From positions 125,938-189,937 of the forward strand of contig MKVL01000038.1 of the NCBI GenBank assembly GCA_001899205.1: a DNA stretch of 64,000 bases, written 5' to 3'. Shown here in pieces: positions 39,548 to 47,762 of this stretch; the stretch's first letter is position 1; each line of letters opens with the position of its first letter. The position numbers were made by a program, and so were the translations under genes. The stretch comes from Mesorhizobium sp. 65-26. Its GTDB lineage: Bacteria > Pseudomonadota > Alphaproteobacteria > Rhizobiales > Rhizobiaceae. The notes under the pieces are model-generated. The model was given only the letters and a program-made list of their open reading frames with translations, was not told the DNA's origin and searched no databases.

Positions 39548-39934
39548 ATGCTGCTGATCAGAACCTACGTCGCCAAGAGCGCCATCGAGGGCGTCGGCGT
39601 TTTCGCCGCCGAGCCGATCCGGAAAGGCGCATCGATCTGGCGGCTCGAACCCGATTTCGACCGCTTGATCGCGATGGAGACGTACGAGGCGGCAGCACCC
39701 CATCTGAAGGAACTGCTCGACCGCTACGCCTATCCAAGCCCGGACAAACCGGGCTTCATGGTCTACGAGGTCGACAACGGTCGCTTCATGAACCATGCCG
39801 AGGAACCCAACACGGATTTCTCGCAATATGGCGGCGCCACTGCTACCCGAGATATCGCGGCGGGCGAGGAAATCACCTGCGACTATGGTGAGTTCTTCGA
39901 GGATTTCGCCCGTCTTCATCTCGCCACCGCATAG
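39548..39934 (+). CDS. Stand-alone SET-domain protein (putative protein lysine methyltransferase)
   Basis: This 128-residue protein is almost entirely a SET domain. It has IEGVGVFAAEPIRKGASIW near residue 12 (SAM-binding GxG-like strand), GRFMNHAEEPNTDF near 78 (the NHxxxPN pseudoknot motif) and GEEITCDYGEFFEDF near the end (EExxxDYG). No pre- or post-SET cysteines are present. SET proteins transfer methyl groups from SAM to protein lysines; bacterial stand-alone versions have few known targets. Genes nearby are an SDR upstream and rpsU downstream on the same strand. Confidence 0.88.
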   Translation: MLLIRTYVAKSAIEGVGVFAAEPIRKGASIWRLEPDFDRLIAMETYEAAAPHLKELLDRYAYPSPDKPGFMVYEVDNGRFMNHAEEPNTDFSQYGGATATRDIAAGEEITCDYGEFFEDFARLHLATA

Positions 39935-40113
39935 TGGAAAAGGTCGCGGATTCGGACTGACGTCGTTTTAAAAGCCGACATCTGCATTCGGCAGTGGACA
40001 GGGCGGCTCGATTCTGCTATCAGCCGCCAACAAATTCGCGGTGCGCTTCGCCGCGAGGGTTAGCGGCTATGGCCGCTTGCCTGTTTCTATCAAACTCGAA
40101 GACAGGATTGCAC

Positions 40114-40377
40114 GTGCAGGTACTCGTCCGCGACAACAATGTTGACCAGGCGCTTCGCGCGCTGAAGAAGAAGATGCAGCGCGAAGGCATTTTCCGCGAA
40201 ATGAAGATGCGCGGACACTACGAGAAGCCGTCCGAGAAGCGCGCCCGCGAAAAGGCTGAAGCCGTTCGCCGCGCCCGCAAGCTGGCCCGCAAGCGCGCAC
40301 AGCGCGAAGGCCTCCTGCCGATGACCCCGCGCCCGGCTCCGGCTGGTGCCGCCGGCGCTTCGCGCTCGCCGCGCTGA
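40114..40377 (+). CDS. rpsU: 30S ribosomal protein S21
   Basis: This 87-residue S21 protein begins at GTG 40114 ([21 protein letters not shown]), six bases after AGGA. The longer frame upstream adds residues not found in S21. The core [27 protein letters not shown] is followed by the basic rhizobial extension ([18 protein letters not shown]) and an Ala/Pro tail. It binds the small subunit near the 16S 3' end and aids initiation. It is followed by a strong terminator. Confidence 0.95.
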   Translation: MQVLVRDNNVDQALRALKKKMQREGIFREMKMRGHYEKPSEKRAREKAEAVRRARKLARKRAQREGLLPMTPRPAPAGAAGASRSPR

Positions 40378-40412
40378 TACGCCAATTTTTCGTCCTTTTC
40401 GAAGGATAACAG

Positions 40413-40447
40413 GGTGGCGCGATGCGGAATCGCCGCCACCTTTTTGT
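40413..40447 (+). terminator. Rho-independent terminator after rpsU
   Basis: GGTGGC-GCGAT pairs with ATCGC-C-GCCACC (one bulged C) around a GCGGA loop, followed by TTTTTGTTTG. It lies 36 bases after the rpsU stop. Confidence 0.85.
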
Positions 40448-40513
40448 TTGTATTCGGAGCCGGTTCGGAGGGGAACGGACTGACGGCGCTGCGGCAGTGA
40501 GGACAGTCGGGAC

Positions 40514-41353
40514 ATGAACGCAATCACCGTGGAACGCCGGACCGCATTTCGTGGTTTCGCCGTAGCCGCCCTGTTTTGCGGGCTCGCGCTCGCCGGCTGC
40601 CAGACTTCAGGTCCTGCCGGCGAATTCAACAACATCGACAAGGCGCAGGGTTCGAGCGAGAACATCTCGTCGCTGAGCGCGGTGATCCAGCGCAACCCCC
40701 AGGATCCCGAAGGCTACAACGTCCGCGGTTCGGCCTACGGCCGCGGCGGCCAGTACCAGGCGGCGCTGAAGGATTTCAACACCGCCATCCAGCTCAATCC
40801 GAATTTCTACCAGGCCTATTCGAACCGGGCGCTCATCCAGCGTTTCCTTGGCAACCAGCAGGCCGCGCAGGCCGACTATGATCGCGCCATCCAGATCAAC
40901 GCGAATTACGACGCCGCCTATATCGGCCGCGGCAACCTCTACCGCAAGGCAGGGCGCACCCAGGATGCCTTCAACGACTTCCAGAAGGCGATCCAGCTCG
41001 ATACGACCGACGCGCGTGCCTATCACAATCGCGGCCTGATCTATCAGAGCCAGGGCCAGCACAAATTCGCCATCGAGGATTTCTCGACCGCCATCTCGCT
41101 GGCGCCGGATGCGTCCGAGCCCTACAACGGGCGCGGGCTTTCCTACCTGGCGACCGGCGACGAGGACAATGCGTTCTCCGACTTCAACATGGCCATCAAA
41201 CTGGATGGCAAGAACGCCGAGGCCTGGGCCAACCAGGGCCTGATCTACGAGCGGCGCGGCGACAAGGCGAAGGCGGCGAAGTCCTATCGCGAAGCCATCC
41301 GCCTCAACCCGACCTACCAGCCTGCCAAGGACGGCCTGGCGCGCGTCAGCTGA
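40514..41353 (+). CDS. Tetratricopeptide-repeat lipoprotein (NlpI-like)
   Basis: This 279-residue protein has a lipoprotein signal: a hydrophobic stretch FRGFAVAALFCGLALAG with lipobox LAGC, Cys at about residue 28. About six TPR units follow from residue 50 on, for example YNVRGSAYGRGGQYQAALKD, YQAYSNRALIQRFLGNQQAA and AWANQGLIYERRGDKAKAAK. It should sit in the outer membrane facing the periplasm and act as a protein-binding scaffold. Partners are unknown. Confidence 0.9.
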   Translation: MNAITVERRTAFRGFAVAALFCGLALAGCQTSGPAGEFNNIDKAQGSSENISSLSAVIQRNPQDPEGYNVRGSAYGRGGQYQAALKDFNTAIQLNPNFYQAYSNRALIQRFLGNQQAAQADYDRAIQINANYDAAYIGRGNLYRKAGRTQDAFNDFQKAIQLDTTDARAYHNRGLIYQSQGQHKFAIEDFSTAISLAPDASEPYNGRGLSYLATGDEDNAFSDFNMAIKLDGKNAEAWANQGLIYERRGDKAKAAKSYREAIRLNPTYQPAKDGLARVS

Positions 41354-41361
41354 CCGGCTGC

Positions 41362-41381
41362 ACCGGGGCTTTCGCCCCGGT
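41362..41381 (+). terminator. Hairpin after the TPR lipoprotein gene
   Basis: ACCGGGGC and GCCCCGGT form a perfect 8-base stem with a TTTC loop, 9 bases after the stop. The T-run after it is short (TTCC), so termination may be partial. Confidence 0.6.
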
Positions 41382-41679
41382 TCCACCGCTGCGTTAAAGA
41401 CGTTCGCGTCTTCCAGTCCTGGCACATTTCCCCCCGCGCGGCAGGTTGCAGCCCGCGGGTCACGCAATCATGTCAATCTGACGGTAACCATTGCCATGAT
41501 CGCGCCAAGTTTTCGGCGGAACGCTCATGGCCGCCGGCCGTTTATTGCAGGCCATCCATGTGCGCCGCCCAGAAACGCAGAGCGGGTTCGGGCGGACGAC
41601 GCGGGTGAGAACAGAGACTTGAAGCGTGCCGCACGAACATGAGGGAAGCGGCGCGTTTTTTCGCGAAGAAGGAGCTCCC
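41382..41679. other. Intergenic region before the DUF992 gene
   Basis: About 300 bases lie between the hairpin after the TPR gene and the DUF992 start. I see no gene here. The last 30 bases hold GAAGAAGGAGCTCCC, a good ribosome site for the downstream gene. Promoter elements for the DUF992 gene presumably lie here but are not clear enough to mark. Confidence 0.5.
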
Positions 41680-42153
41680 ATGATCAAGACATTCGCCTGC
41701 GCCGCCGCTCTCGCCACGACGCTCCTCGCCATTCCAGCCAGCGCGGCCCAGCTCCAGCTCGGAGTGCTCGACTGCACGATCGAAGGCGGCACGGCCTATG
41801 TGGTGGCCTCCAACAAGGGCGTCTCCTGCGCCTTCCGTCCGCACCATGGCGGCCGGCCGGAAATCTACACCGGCGTCATCTCCAAGCTGGGCGTCGATCT
41901 CGGCGTGACCCATCAGGGCAAGCTGATCTGGGCCGTGCTCGCCGCGACGCCCAACTATGCCAAGGGCGATCTCGCCGGCGGCTATTATGGCGTCAACGCC
42001 GAGGCAAGCGTCGTCACTGGTGGCGGCGCCAACCTGCTGGTCGGCGGCCTGAACAGCGCCTTCTCGCTGCAGCCGTTGAGCGTCCAGGCGCAGACCGGCG
42101 TCAACCTCGCGGTCGCCGTCACCTCGCTGGAGCTGATCCACTCGCTGAAGTGA
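41680..42153 (+). CDS. DUF992 domain exported protein
   Basis: This 157-residue protein has a signal peptide (MIKTFACAAALATTLLAIPASA, cut at ASA-AQL). A DUF992 domain follows: QLGVLDCTIEGG, SNKGVSCAFRPHHG with the paired Cys, YTGVISKLGVDLGVTHQGKLIWAV, GDLAGGYYGVNAEAS and VAVTSLELIHSLK. Members are periplasmic or outer-surface beta-rich proteins of unknown role in alphaproteobacteria. The gene is monocistronic and followed by a strong terminator. Confidence 0.9.
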   Translation: MIKTFACAAALATTLLAIPASAAQLQLGVLDCTIEGGTAYVVASNKGVSCAFRPHHGGRPEIYTGVISKLGVDLGVTHQGKLIWAVLAATPNYAKGDLAGGYYGVNAEASVVTGGGANLLVGGLNSAFSLQPLSVQAQTGVNLAVAVTSLELIHSLK

Positions 42154-42174
42154 TCGCGGCATAGGCACGAACAG

Positions 42175-42207
42175 AACCGGCGGTCGAAAGGCCGCCGGTT
42201 TCTTTTG
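42175..42207 (+). terminator. Rho-independent terminator after the DUF992 gene
   Basis: AACCGGCGG and CCGCCGGTT form a perfect 9-base stem with an 8-base loop, followed by TCTTTTGT. It lies 22 bases after the stop at 42153. Confidence 0.88.
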
Positions 42208-42443
42208 TGGTGTCCGCACACACCGCGCCTCGCAATCCGGCATTGCCCGCCAATATTTTCGTCTTCATCTCGATAAAGCCGCTTGAGCTCAACCGGGCTT
42301 GAGGTTCTACAAGCCTGCCCCGGCTGGAATCGTTGCGCCGGTCGGCGCAATGCATGCTCCAGCCTTTCATGCGCATGGCCCGACCGGAAGTCCTCACTGG
42401 CTTCTGGTGGCCCGCATCGGCATCGCGATAGGAAGGCAGGAAC

Positions 42444-43877
42444 ATGGCTGACACCGAGACAGGCAAGGTCGACTGGCGCGCTTTGTGGGCGAGCGGCGAC
42501 CTCGCGCGCTTCTGCTTCATCAGCCTGGGCATCCTGCTGCATGCCACCAACGAGACGATGGTGGCCACCGTCATGCCCGCCATGGTGGGCGAACTGGCCG
42601 GCGTCCAACTGGTCGGCTGGTCGCTGGCCGTCTACGAGCTTGGCGCCATCGTCGCCGGCGCGGCGGCGGGACGGCTGGTCAGCTACGTGGCGCTGCGCAC
42701 CAACATGGTGGTTGCCGCCCTGCTCTACGCCGCCGGCGCCCTGCTCTGCGCCACGGCGCCGTCGATGGAACTGTTCCTCGCCGGCCGGCTGGTCGAAGGC
42801 CTTGGCGGCGGCGCGCTGGTGTCGCTGGCCTATGTCTCCGTCGAGCGGCTGTTCTGGCGCGCCATATGGCCACAGCTCTTCGGCATCATGTCCGCCGTCT
42901 GGGGCGTTGCCGCCTTCAGCGGGCCGATGCTGGGCGCCATCATGACCGGCCTTCTGTCCTGGCGGTGGGCCTTCGGCATCTTCACCTTCGGCGGCGTGGC
43001 GATGGCGCTGGCGAGCTTCATCGTGCTCAACACGCCGGTCGCGACGCGGCCGCGCGCCGGCGACGGCAAGGCCCCGCCCTTCCCCTTCGCGGCGCTCGGC
43101 TGCCTAACGCTCAGCGTCGCGCTGATCGCATCGGCCGGCGTCGACATCGCGCCACTGCGCTCCTCGCTGCTTGTCGCGGCCGGCCTCGCCGGACTGGCGC
43201 TGTTCTTCGGCATGGATGCGCTGAAGCCGCGCTCACGCCTCTTCCCGTCGCGGCTGTTCTCGTGGCGTACACCGGTCGGCGCCGGCATGACGATGGTGGC
43301 GGCTCTTTCCGTCGCCACCTGCTCTTTCACCATCTACGGGCCGCTGCTGCTGACCAGCCTGCACGACATACCGATCCTGACCACAGGCTACATCATCGCC
43401 GCCGAATCGATCGCCTGGTCGATCCTGTCGATCGCCGTCGCCGGCATGCGTCTGGAACGCGACGGACCTGTCATCGTCGTCGGCGCGCTGATGATCGCGG
43501 CAGGATTGGCGGGCTTCGCCTACACGATTCCGGCCGGTTCGATCCCGCTGATCCTGCTCTGCGCGCTTTTGCAGGGTGGCGGCTTCGGCGTCGCCTGGCC
43601 CTTCGTCACGCGTCTTATCGTGGCGGCCGCGCCGCGCGATGAGCAGACCATAGCCTCGGCGGCGGTGCCGACCATGCAACGCATTGGCTATGCCGTGGGC
43701 GCGGCGGTCGCCGGCATCGTCGCCAATGCCAGCGGCTTTTCGGAAGGCCTGAATCGCGAGGCCGCCGGCCATGTCGCGGGGCTGCTGTTCCTCGCCTTCA
43801 TACCGCTGGGCATCGTCGGATGCCTGGCGGCCATGCGGGCCTCCACCTTCGGCCAGCCCCGCGAGGCGATGGGCTAG
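42444..43877 (+). CDS. MFS transporter (drug/H+ antiporter type)
   Basis: This is a 477-residue protein with about 14 transmembrane helices. LLHATNETMVATVMPAMVGEL near residue 32 corresponds to motif D1 of DHA2-type exporters, AGAAAGRLVSYVALRTNM is the motif A loop near 72, and LVEGLGGGALVSLAYV near 117 is motif B-like. It probably exports a drug or metabolite using the proton gradient. It stands alone, and a rhizobial intergenic repeat follows immediately. Confidence 0.88.
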   Translation: MADTETGKVDWRALWASGDLARFCFISLGILLHATNETMVATVMPAMVGELAGVQLVGWSLAVYELGAIVAGAAAGRLVSYVALRTNMVVAALLYAAGALLCATAPSMELFLAGRLVEGLGGGALVSLAYVSVERLFWRAIWPQLFGIMSAVWGVAAFSGPMLGAIMTGLLSWRWAFGIFTFGGVAMALASFIVLNTPVATRPRAGDGKAPPFPFAALGCLTLSVALIASAGVDIAPLRSSLLVAAGLAGLALFFGMDALKPRSRLFPSRLFSWRTPVGAGMTMVAALSVATCSFTIYGPLLLTSLHDIPILTTGYIIAAESIAWSILSIAVAGMRLERDGPVIVVGALMIAAGLAGFAYTIPAGSIPLILLCALLQGGGFGVAWPFVTRLIVAAAPRDEQTIASAAVPTMQRIGYAVGAAVAGIVANASGFSEGLNREAAGHVAGLLFLAFIPLGIVGCLAAMRASTFGQPREAMG

Positions 43878-43979
43878 AGCAATTCCAGCAAAGTGCGGAG
43901 CGATTTGCGTCCGGAATTGCGCTAAAACAAGGGGATAGAGCCGTTCTGCGGCTTCGTGAAAAGCTGAACGGGGCTCTAG
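43878..43979. repeat. Two-hairpin rhizobial intergenic repeat element
   Basis: The interval between the MFS stop and the coaBC stop contains two dyads. The first is GCAATTCC against GGAATTGC (43882-43920 region). The second is TAGAGCC-GTTC against GAAC-GGGGCTCTA (43936-43979 region). From memory this matches a repeat family common between Mesorhizobium genes. It lies between convergent genes and may serve as their shared terminator. Confidence 0.65.
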
Positions 43980-45208
43980 ACGACCACGGTCCTGAGCCGC
44001 GTCGCGATCAGCGCGGCCAGGCGCTCTGCGACCTCGTCCTTGCCCATTTCCGGCCATTCCTCGACGCCGGCCTTCGAGACGATCCGCACCCGATTGCGAT
44101 CGCCGCCCATCACGCCGGTGGGACCGATGCCGCTTTCATGCGAAACGTCGTTGGCGACGATGAAATCGGCGCCCTTCTTGCGCAGCTTCGCCTCGGCATT
44201 GCCGATCAGATCCTGCGTTTCTGCGGCAAAGCCGACGACGAGGCCGGGGCGCAGGCTATGGTGGCCGACACCGGCAAGTATGTCGGGATTTTCGACCATC
44301 TGCAGCGCCGGCGGCCCCTCGCCGGCCACCTTCTTGATCTTCTCGCCGGCCGCGCTCGCGGTGCGCCAGTCGGCGACCGCCGCCACGAACACCGCCGCAT
44401 CGGCTGGCAGCAGGCTCTCGACCGCGTCCTTCATCTGGGCAGCCGTTTCGACATGTGTGGTCGTCACGCCGGCCGGGTCAGCGATGGTAACGGGACCGGA
44501 CACGAGCCGGACGTCGGCGCCAAGCTTCGCCAGCGCCGCGGCGATCGCATGGCCCTGCTTGCCGGAAGAGCGATTGGCGATGTAGCGCACCGGATCGATC
44601 GGCTCATGCGTCGGCCCCGAGGTCACGATGATCCTCTTGCCGGCGAGCGGCTTCGGCCGCTGATCCAGCATGGCCTCCACGGCGGCCACGATTTCCAGCG
44701 GCTCGGCCATGCGGCCTTCGCCCGCCTCGTTGCTTTCGGCCATCTCGCCCCTGGCCGGGCCGATGAAGGCGATGCCGTCCTTCTCCAGCGTCGCGCGGTT
44801 GCGTCGCGTCGCCGGGTGCGACCACATTTTCGGATTCATCGCCGGCGCCATCAGCACGCGCTTGTCGGTGGCGAGCAGCACCGTCGAAGCCAGATCGTTG
44901 GCATGGCCGTTGGCGAGCTTCGCCATGAGGTCGGCGGTGGCCGGCGCGACCACCAGAAGGTCAGCCTCGCGCGACAGCCTGATATGGCCGACATCGTGCT
45001 CGTCATGGCGGTCGAACAATTCGGTGAAGACATGGTCGGCCGACAGCGCGCCGACCGACAGTGTCGTGACAAACTCCCGGGCGGCGGCGGTCATGACGAC
45101 ACGGACCGAAGCGCCACGCTCGCGCAGGCGCCGGATCAGGTCGAGCGCCTTGTAGGCGGCGATGCCGCCGCCGATGATGAGCAGGATGCGCTTGCCCGAA
45201 AGACTCAT
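43976..45208 (-). CDS. coaBC: Bifunctional phosphopantothenoylcysteine decarboxylase / phosphopantothenate-cysteine ligase
   Basis: This 410-residue protein has the CoaC flavodoxin-like half at the N-terminus (KRILLIIGGGIAAYKALDLI, then APAMNPKMWSHPATRRN near 122 with the PxMNxxMW motif). The CoaB half follows from about 190 (RIIVTSGPTHEPIDPVRYIANRSSGKQG, then VAAVADWR). It makes 4'-phosphopantetheine for coenzyme A. In related genomes it commonly follows ubiB; here a toxin-antitoxin module lies between the two. Confidence 0.95.
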   Translation of the reverse strand: MSLSGKRILLIIGGGIAAYKALDLIRRLRERGASVRVVMTAAAREFVTTLSVGALSADHVFTELFDRHDEHDVGHIRLSREADLLVVAPATADLMAKLANGHANDLASTVLLATDKRVLMAPAMNPKMWSHPATRRNRATLEKDGIAFIGPARGEMAESNEAGEGRMAEPLEIVAAVEAMLDQRPKPLAGKRIIVTSGPTHEPIDPVRYIANRSSGKQGHAIAAALAKLGADVRLVSGPVTIADPAGVTTTHVETAAQMKDAVESLLPADAAVFVAAVADWRTASAAGEKIKKVAGEGPPALQMVENPDILAGVGHHSLRPGLVVGFAAETQDLIGNAEAKLRKKGADFIVANDVSHESGIGPTGVMGGDRNRVRIVSKAGVEEWPEMGKDEVAERLAALIATRLRTVVV

Positions 45209-45227
45209 GAGTGAAACCAGTCCACTG

Positions 45228-45629
45228 TCACACCGGCTTCAGCGCCGGCTCGATGTCGGTATGGATGAAATCATCGCCCTTGAAAAGCAGCGGCAGATTG
45301 CGCGCCTTGGCGAGGGCATAGGCAAAACAGTCGCCCATATTGAGGTTGGCGCGGTGGCGAGAGCCACGGCCATAATGTTCGTAGGCTTCGATACCTATCT
45401 GCGCCTGCTCGGCCGAAAACTCCACGATCCTGACGTTCAGCCTGTCCAGCAACCCGGCCAGTTCGGTCTTTCCTGCGGCACCGTAGCGTCGGGCGACGAC
45501 CGTGCCGCACTCCATGAATGTCGCGGCGCTCATCAATAGCAACTGATTTTCGACAAGGCACTGCGCGATCGCCGGCGCGTCAGGCTCTTGTTTCAGGATT
45601 GCCAGGATCGCTGAGGAATCCACAACCAC
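45228..45629 (-). CDS. PIN-domain toxin, VapC/FitB-like
   Basis: This is a 133-residue PIN domain. The four acidic residues are visible: Asp in VVDSSAILAIL near residue 4, Glu in SAATFMECGTV near 41, Asp in LNMGDCFAYALAKA near 98, and Asp in LLFKGDDFIHTDI near 117. VapC/FitB toxins cleave tRNA or rRNA when freed from antitoxin. It follows the second antitoxin gene by 2 bases and is the last gene of the module. Confidence 0.92.
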   Translation of the reverse strand: MVVDSSAILAILKQEPDAPAIAQCLVENQLLLMSAATFMECGTVVARRYGAAGKTELAGLLDRLNVRIVEFSAEQAQIGIEAYEHYGRGSRHRANLNMGDCFAYALAKARNLPLLFKGDDFIHTDIEPALKPV

Positions 45630-45631
45630 AG

Positions 45632-45886
45632 TCAGTCGTCCTCAGCGAAGGACCAGAGATCATCAGTCAGACTCTTCTGGTCGAAATCCGCCTTCCCAAG
45701 TCGACGACCGAAGTCCAGGATCTCCTCGACCGTCAGCGGATGTTTGCTCTTCTCGCGGGGCCTCACTACATTCCGGGCCAGGAGGCTCCTCGCCTGCTGC
45801 TCCATGGAGACGCCGCGGCTCCCTGCCTGCTCGCGCAGCTTCTGCTTCAGATTTTCATCGAGATTGCGAATGGTCAGCGTAGCCAT
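45632..45886 (-). CDS. FitA/VapB-like antitoxin adjacent to the toxin
   Basis: This 84-residue protein has an N-terminal ribbon-helix-helix DNA-binding domain (TLTIRNLDENLKQKLREQAG, then RGVSMEQQARSLLARNV) and a C-terminal toxin-binding tail (LTVEEILDFGRRLGKADFDQK). It lies 2 bases before the toxin gene and so is its direct partner. Its first 40 residues are clearly related to the antitoxin-like gene just upstream. Confidence 0.88.
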   Translation of the reverse strand: MATLTIRNLDENLKQKLREQAGSRGVSMEQQARSLLARNVVRPREKSKHPLTVEEILDFGRRLGKADFDQKSLTDDLWSFAEDD

Positions 45887-45888
45887 GG

Positions 45889-46098
45889 CTATGCTCGCTC
45901 ATCCGCTCTTGGCGCGGGACTGCTTTCATTCCCCCGCCCCAGACCCCGATAATCGAATCCCTTCGTGGTCGGGAAGCCAACCGACGCGGCAAGCACATCC
46001 CTCGCCTCCTGTTCCATGGATACGCCCCGCGCGGCGGCGCGTTCGCGCAACCACCGCATGGTGTCTTCATCGACATTGCGCACGGTTATCCTGGCCAT
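45889..46098 (-). CDS. Second FitA-like antitoxin, first gene of the module
   Basis: This 69-residue protein has an N-terminal RHH domain (ITVRNVDEDTMRWLRERAAA, then RGVSMEQEARDVLAASV) very similar to that of the next gene. Its tail (FDYRGLGRGNESSPAPRADERA) is short and unlike a toxin-binding helix. The ATG at 46098 has GGGAG 7 bases upstream. It lies 2 bases before the second antitoxin gene. It could be a duplicated antitoxin kept as a repressor, or a remnant of a second module that lost its toxin. Confidence 0.85.
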   Translation of the reverse strand: MARITVRNVDEDTMRWLRERAAARGVSMEQEARDVLAASVGFPTTKGFDYRGLGRGNESSPAPRADERA

Positions 46099-46118
46099 GG
46101 CAGCACTCCCACAACCCG

Positions 46119-46147
46119 AATGTAGTGGCTTCAGCGTCTGACTGCAA
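46119..46147 (-). promoter_or_regulatory. Promoter of the toxin-antitoxin module
   Basis: On the minus strand TTGCAG (46147-46142) and TACATT (46124-46119) are spaced by 17 bases, a reasonable sigma-70-type promoter about 20 bases before the first antitoxin ATG. The -35 element falls inside the left arm of the long palindrome at 46139-46173. Confidence 0.55.
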
Positions 46148-46173
46148 TGACAGCAGTGCTGTCATTGCAGTCA
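46139..46173. promoter_or_regulatory. 35-base near-perfect palindrome, probable antitoxin operator
   Basis: TGACTGCAATGACAGCA is followed by a single G and its exact reverse complement, giving 17-base arms. It starts 41 bases upstream of the first antitoxin gene, 2 bases after the ubiB stop, and overlaps the -35 element. RHH antitoxins of the FitA type repress their own promoters by binding inverted repeats. A terminator role for ubiB is less likely because no T-run follows. Confidence 0.65.
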
Positions 46174-46174
46174 C

Positions 46175-47749
46175 TCATAGCAGCTTCCAGGCGATATAGA
46201 TCAAGGTCAGCGCGATCACCCATAGCGCCAGCCGTCCCGAGCGGGTGTAGCGCGCCTCGGCCTTGCCGATGGCGTGGGACGTCACCTCGTCGAAGCGCAG
46301 GCCATGCTCGGCCATCAGGTCGATCTCGCGCGACAGGCGCTCGGCGCGGGCGGCGAGGTCCGGCGCCTGGCGGGCCAGCGCCAGCATCGCTTTCGCGCCG
46401 TCTCGGGCATCGACCAAGAGCCCGCGCGGGCCGAGATTGCCGGCGATCCAGTCGCCGACCACCGGCTCCGCCGTCTTCCACATGTTGAAGGCCGGGTCGA
46501 GCGTGCGGGCGACGCCCTCCACCACCACCATCGTCTTCTGCAGCAGGATCAGCTCGGGCCGCGTCGCCATGTCGAAGAGCTCGGTCACCTCGAACAGCAG
46601 CGTCAGCAGCTTGGCCATGGAAATGGTCTCGGCCGGCTGCCCATGGATCGGCTCGCCGATGGCGCGGATCGCCTGGGCGAAGGCCTCGACATTGTGCTTG
46701 CGCGGCACGTATCCGGCCTCGAAATGCACCTCGGCCACGCGCTGGTAGTCGCGCATGATGAAGCCGTAGAGGATCTCGGCCAGGAACCGCCGCTCCTTCT
46801 TGCCCAGCCGGCCGGCAATGCCGAGGTCGACCGCGACGATGGTGCCGTTGGCCTCGACGAACAGATTGCCGGGATGCATGTCGGCATGGAAGAAGCCGTC
46901 GCGCAGCGTGTGGCGCAGGAACGACTGGATCAGGTTGGCGGCGATCGCCTTCAGGTCGTGGCCGGCCGCCTCGAGGGCGGCGATGTTGTTCATCTTGATG
47001 CCGTCGACCCACTCCATGGTCAGGACATCGCGTCCGGTGCGCTCCCAGTCCACGGACGGCACGCGAAAGCCGGGGTCGCCCCTGGTGTTCTCGCCGAGCT
47101 CCGAAAGGGCTGCCGCCTCGAGCCGCAGGTCCATTTCGATCCTGGTGGTCTGCGCCAGTGTCTCCGTCACCTCGACCGGCCGCAGCCGCCGCGAGGAGGG
47201 AATGTATTTTTCCTGCAGCCGGGCGGCCAGGAAATAGCTTTCGAGATCGTGGAAGAAGCGCCGCCGCACGCCGGGACGGATCACCTTCACCGCCACTTTG
47301 GCGGGCACGCCGTCATGCAGCGCCTCGGCGTCGTGCACCTGGGCGATGGACGCGGCCGCCACCGCGTCGCCGAAGCGCAGGAACAGATCGTCGACCTTGC
47401 GCCCGAGCGACGCCTCGATCGCCTCGACCGCCTCCCCCTTCGGGAAGGTGTGCATCTTGTCCTGCAGCAGGGCGAGATCGAGCGCCATGGCGTTGCCGAC
47501 GACGTCGGGCCGCGTCGCCAGGAACTGGCCGAGCTTCACGTAAGAAGGCCCCAACCGGACGACCGCCTTGGTCAGGCGGTCGCCGCGCTCGTAGGTGAGC
47601 GCGCGCCGGCGGGTGAACAGCCGGGCGAGGCGCCAGCCGAATTTGGGCAGGCCCGACAGTTCCTCGCCCGGCAAGGCCGCGACGACGCCCTCGCGGACCA
47701 GCACCCAGCCGGCCCGCGCCAGCCGAAACCCGGCGCCAACTGTGCTCAT
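46175..47749 (-). CDS. ubiB: Ubiquinone biosynthesis regulatory kinase-like protein UbiB
   Basis: This 524-residue ABC1/ADCK family protein has the motifs LTKAVVRLGPSYVKLGQFLATRPD (KxGQ motif) near residue 60, EASLGRKVDDLF, and GFFHADMHPGNLFVEANGTIV near 285 with the catalytic-type Asp. Two C-terminal hydrophobic stretches anchor it. It is needed for ubiquinone synthesis in the inner membrane. It lies 13 bases after ubiE, the usual rhizobial order. Confidence 0.93.
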   Translation of the reverse strand: MSTVGAGFRLARAGWVLVREGVVAALPGEELSGLPKFGWRLARLFTRRRALTYERGDRLTKAVVRLGPSYVKLGQFLATRPDVVGNAMALDLALLQDKMHTFPKGEAVEAIEASLGRKVDDLFLRFGDAVAAASIAQVHDAEALHDGVPAKVAVKVIRPGVRRRFFHDLESYFLAARLQEKYIPSSRRLRPVEVTETLAQTTRIEMDLRLEAAALSELGENTRGDPGFRVPSVDWERTGRDVLTMEWVDGIKMNNIAALEAAGHDLKAIAANLIQSFLRHTLRDGFFHADMHPGNLFVEANGTIVAVDLGIAGRLGKKERRFLAEILYGFIMRDYQRVAEVHFEAGYVPRKHNVEAFAQAIRAIGEPIHGQPAETISMAKLLTLLFEVTELFDMATRPELILLQKTMVVVEGVARTLDPAFNMWKTAEPVVGDWIAGNLGPRGLLVDARDGAKAMLALARQAPDLAARAERLSREIDLMAEHGLRFDEVTSHAIGKAEARYTRSGRLALWVIALTLIYIAWKLL

Positions 47750-47762
47750 GACCGCGCCTGCC

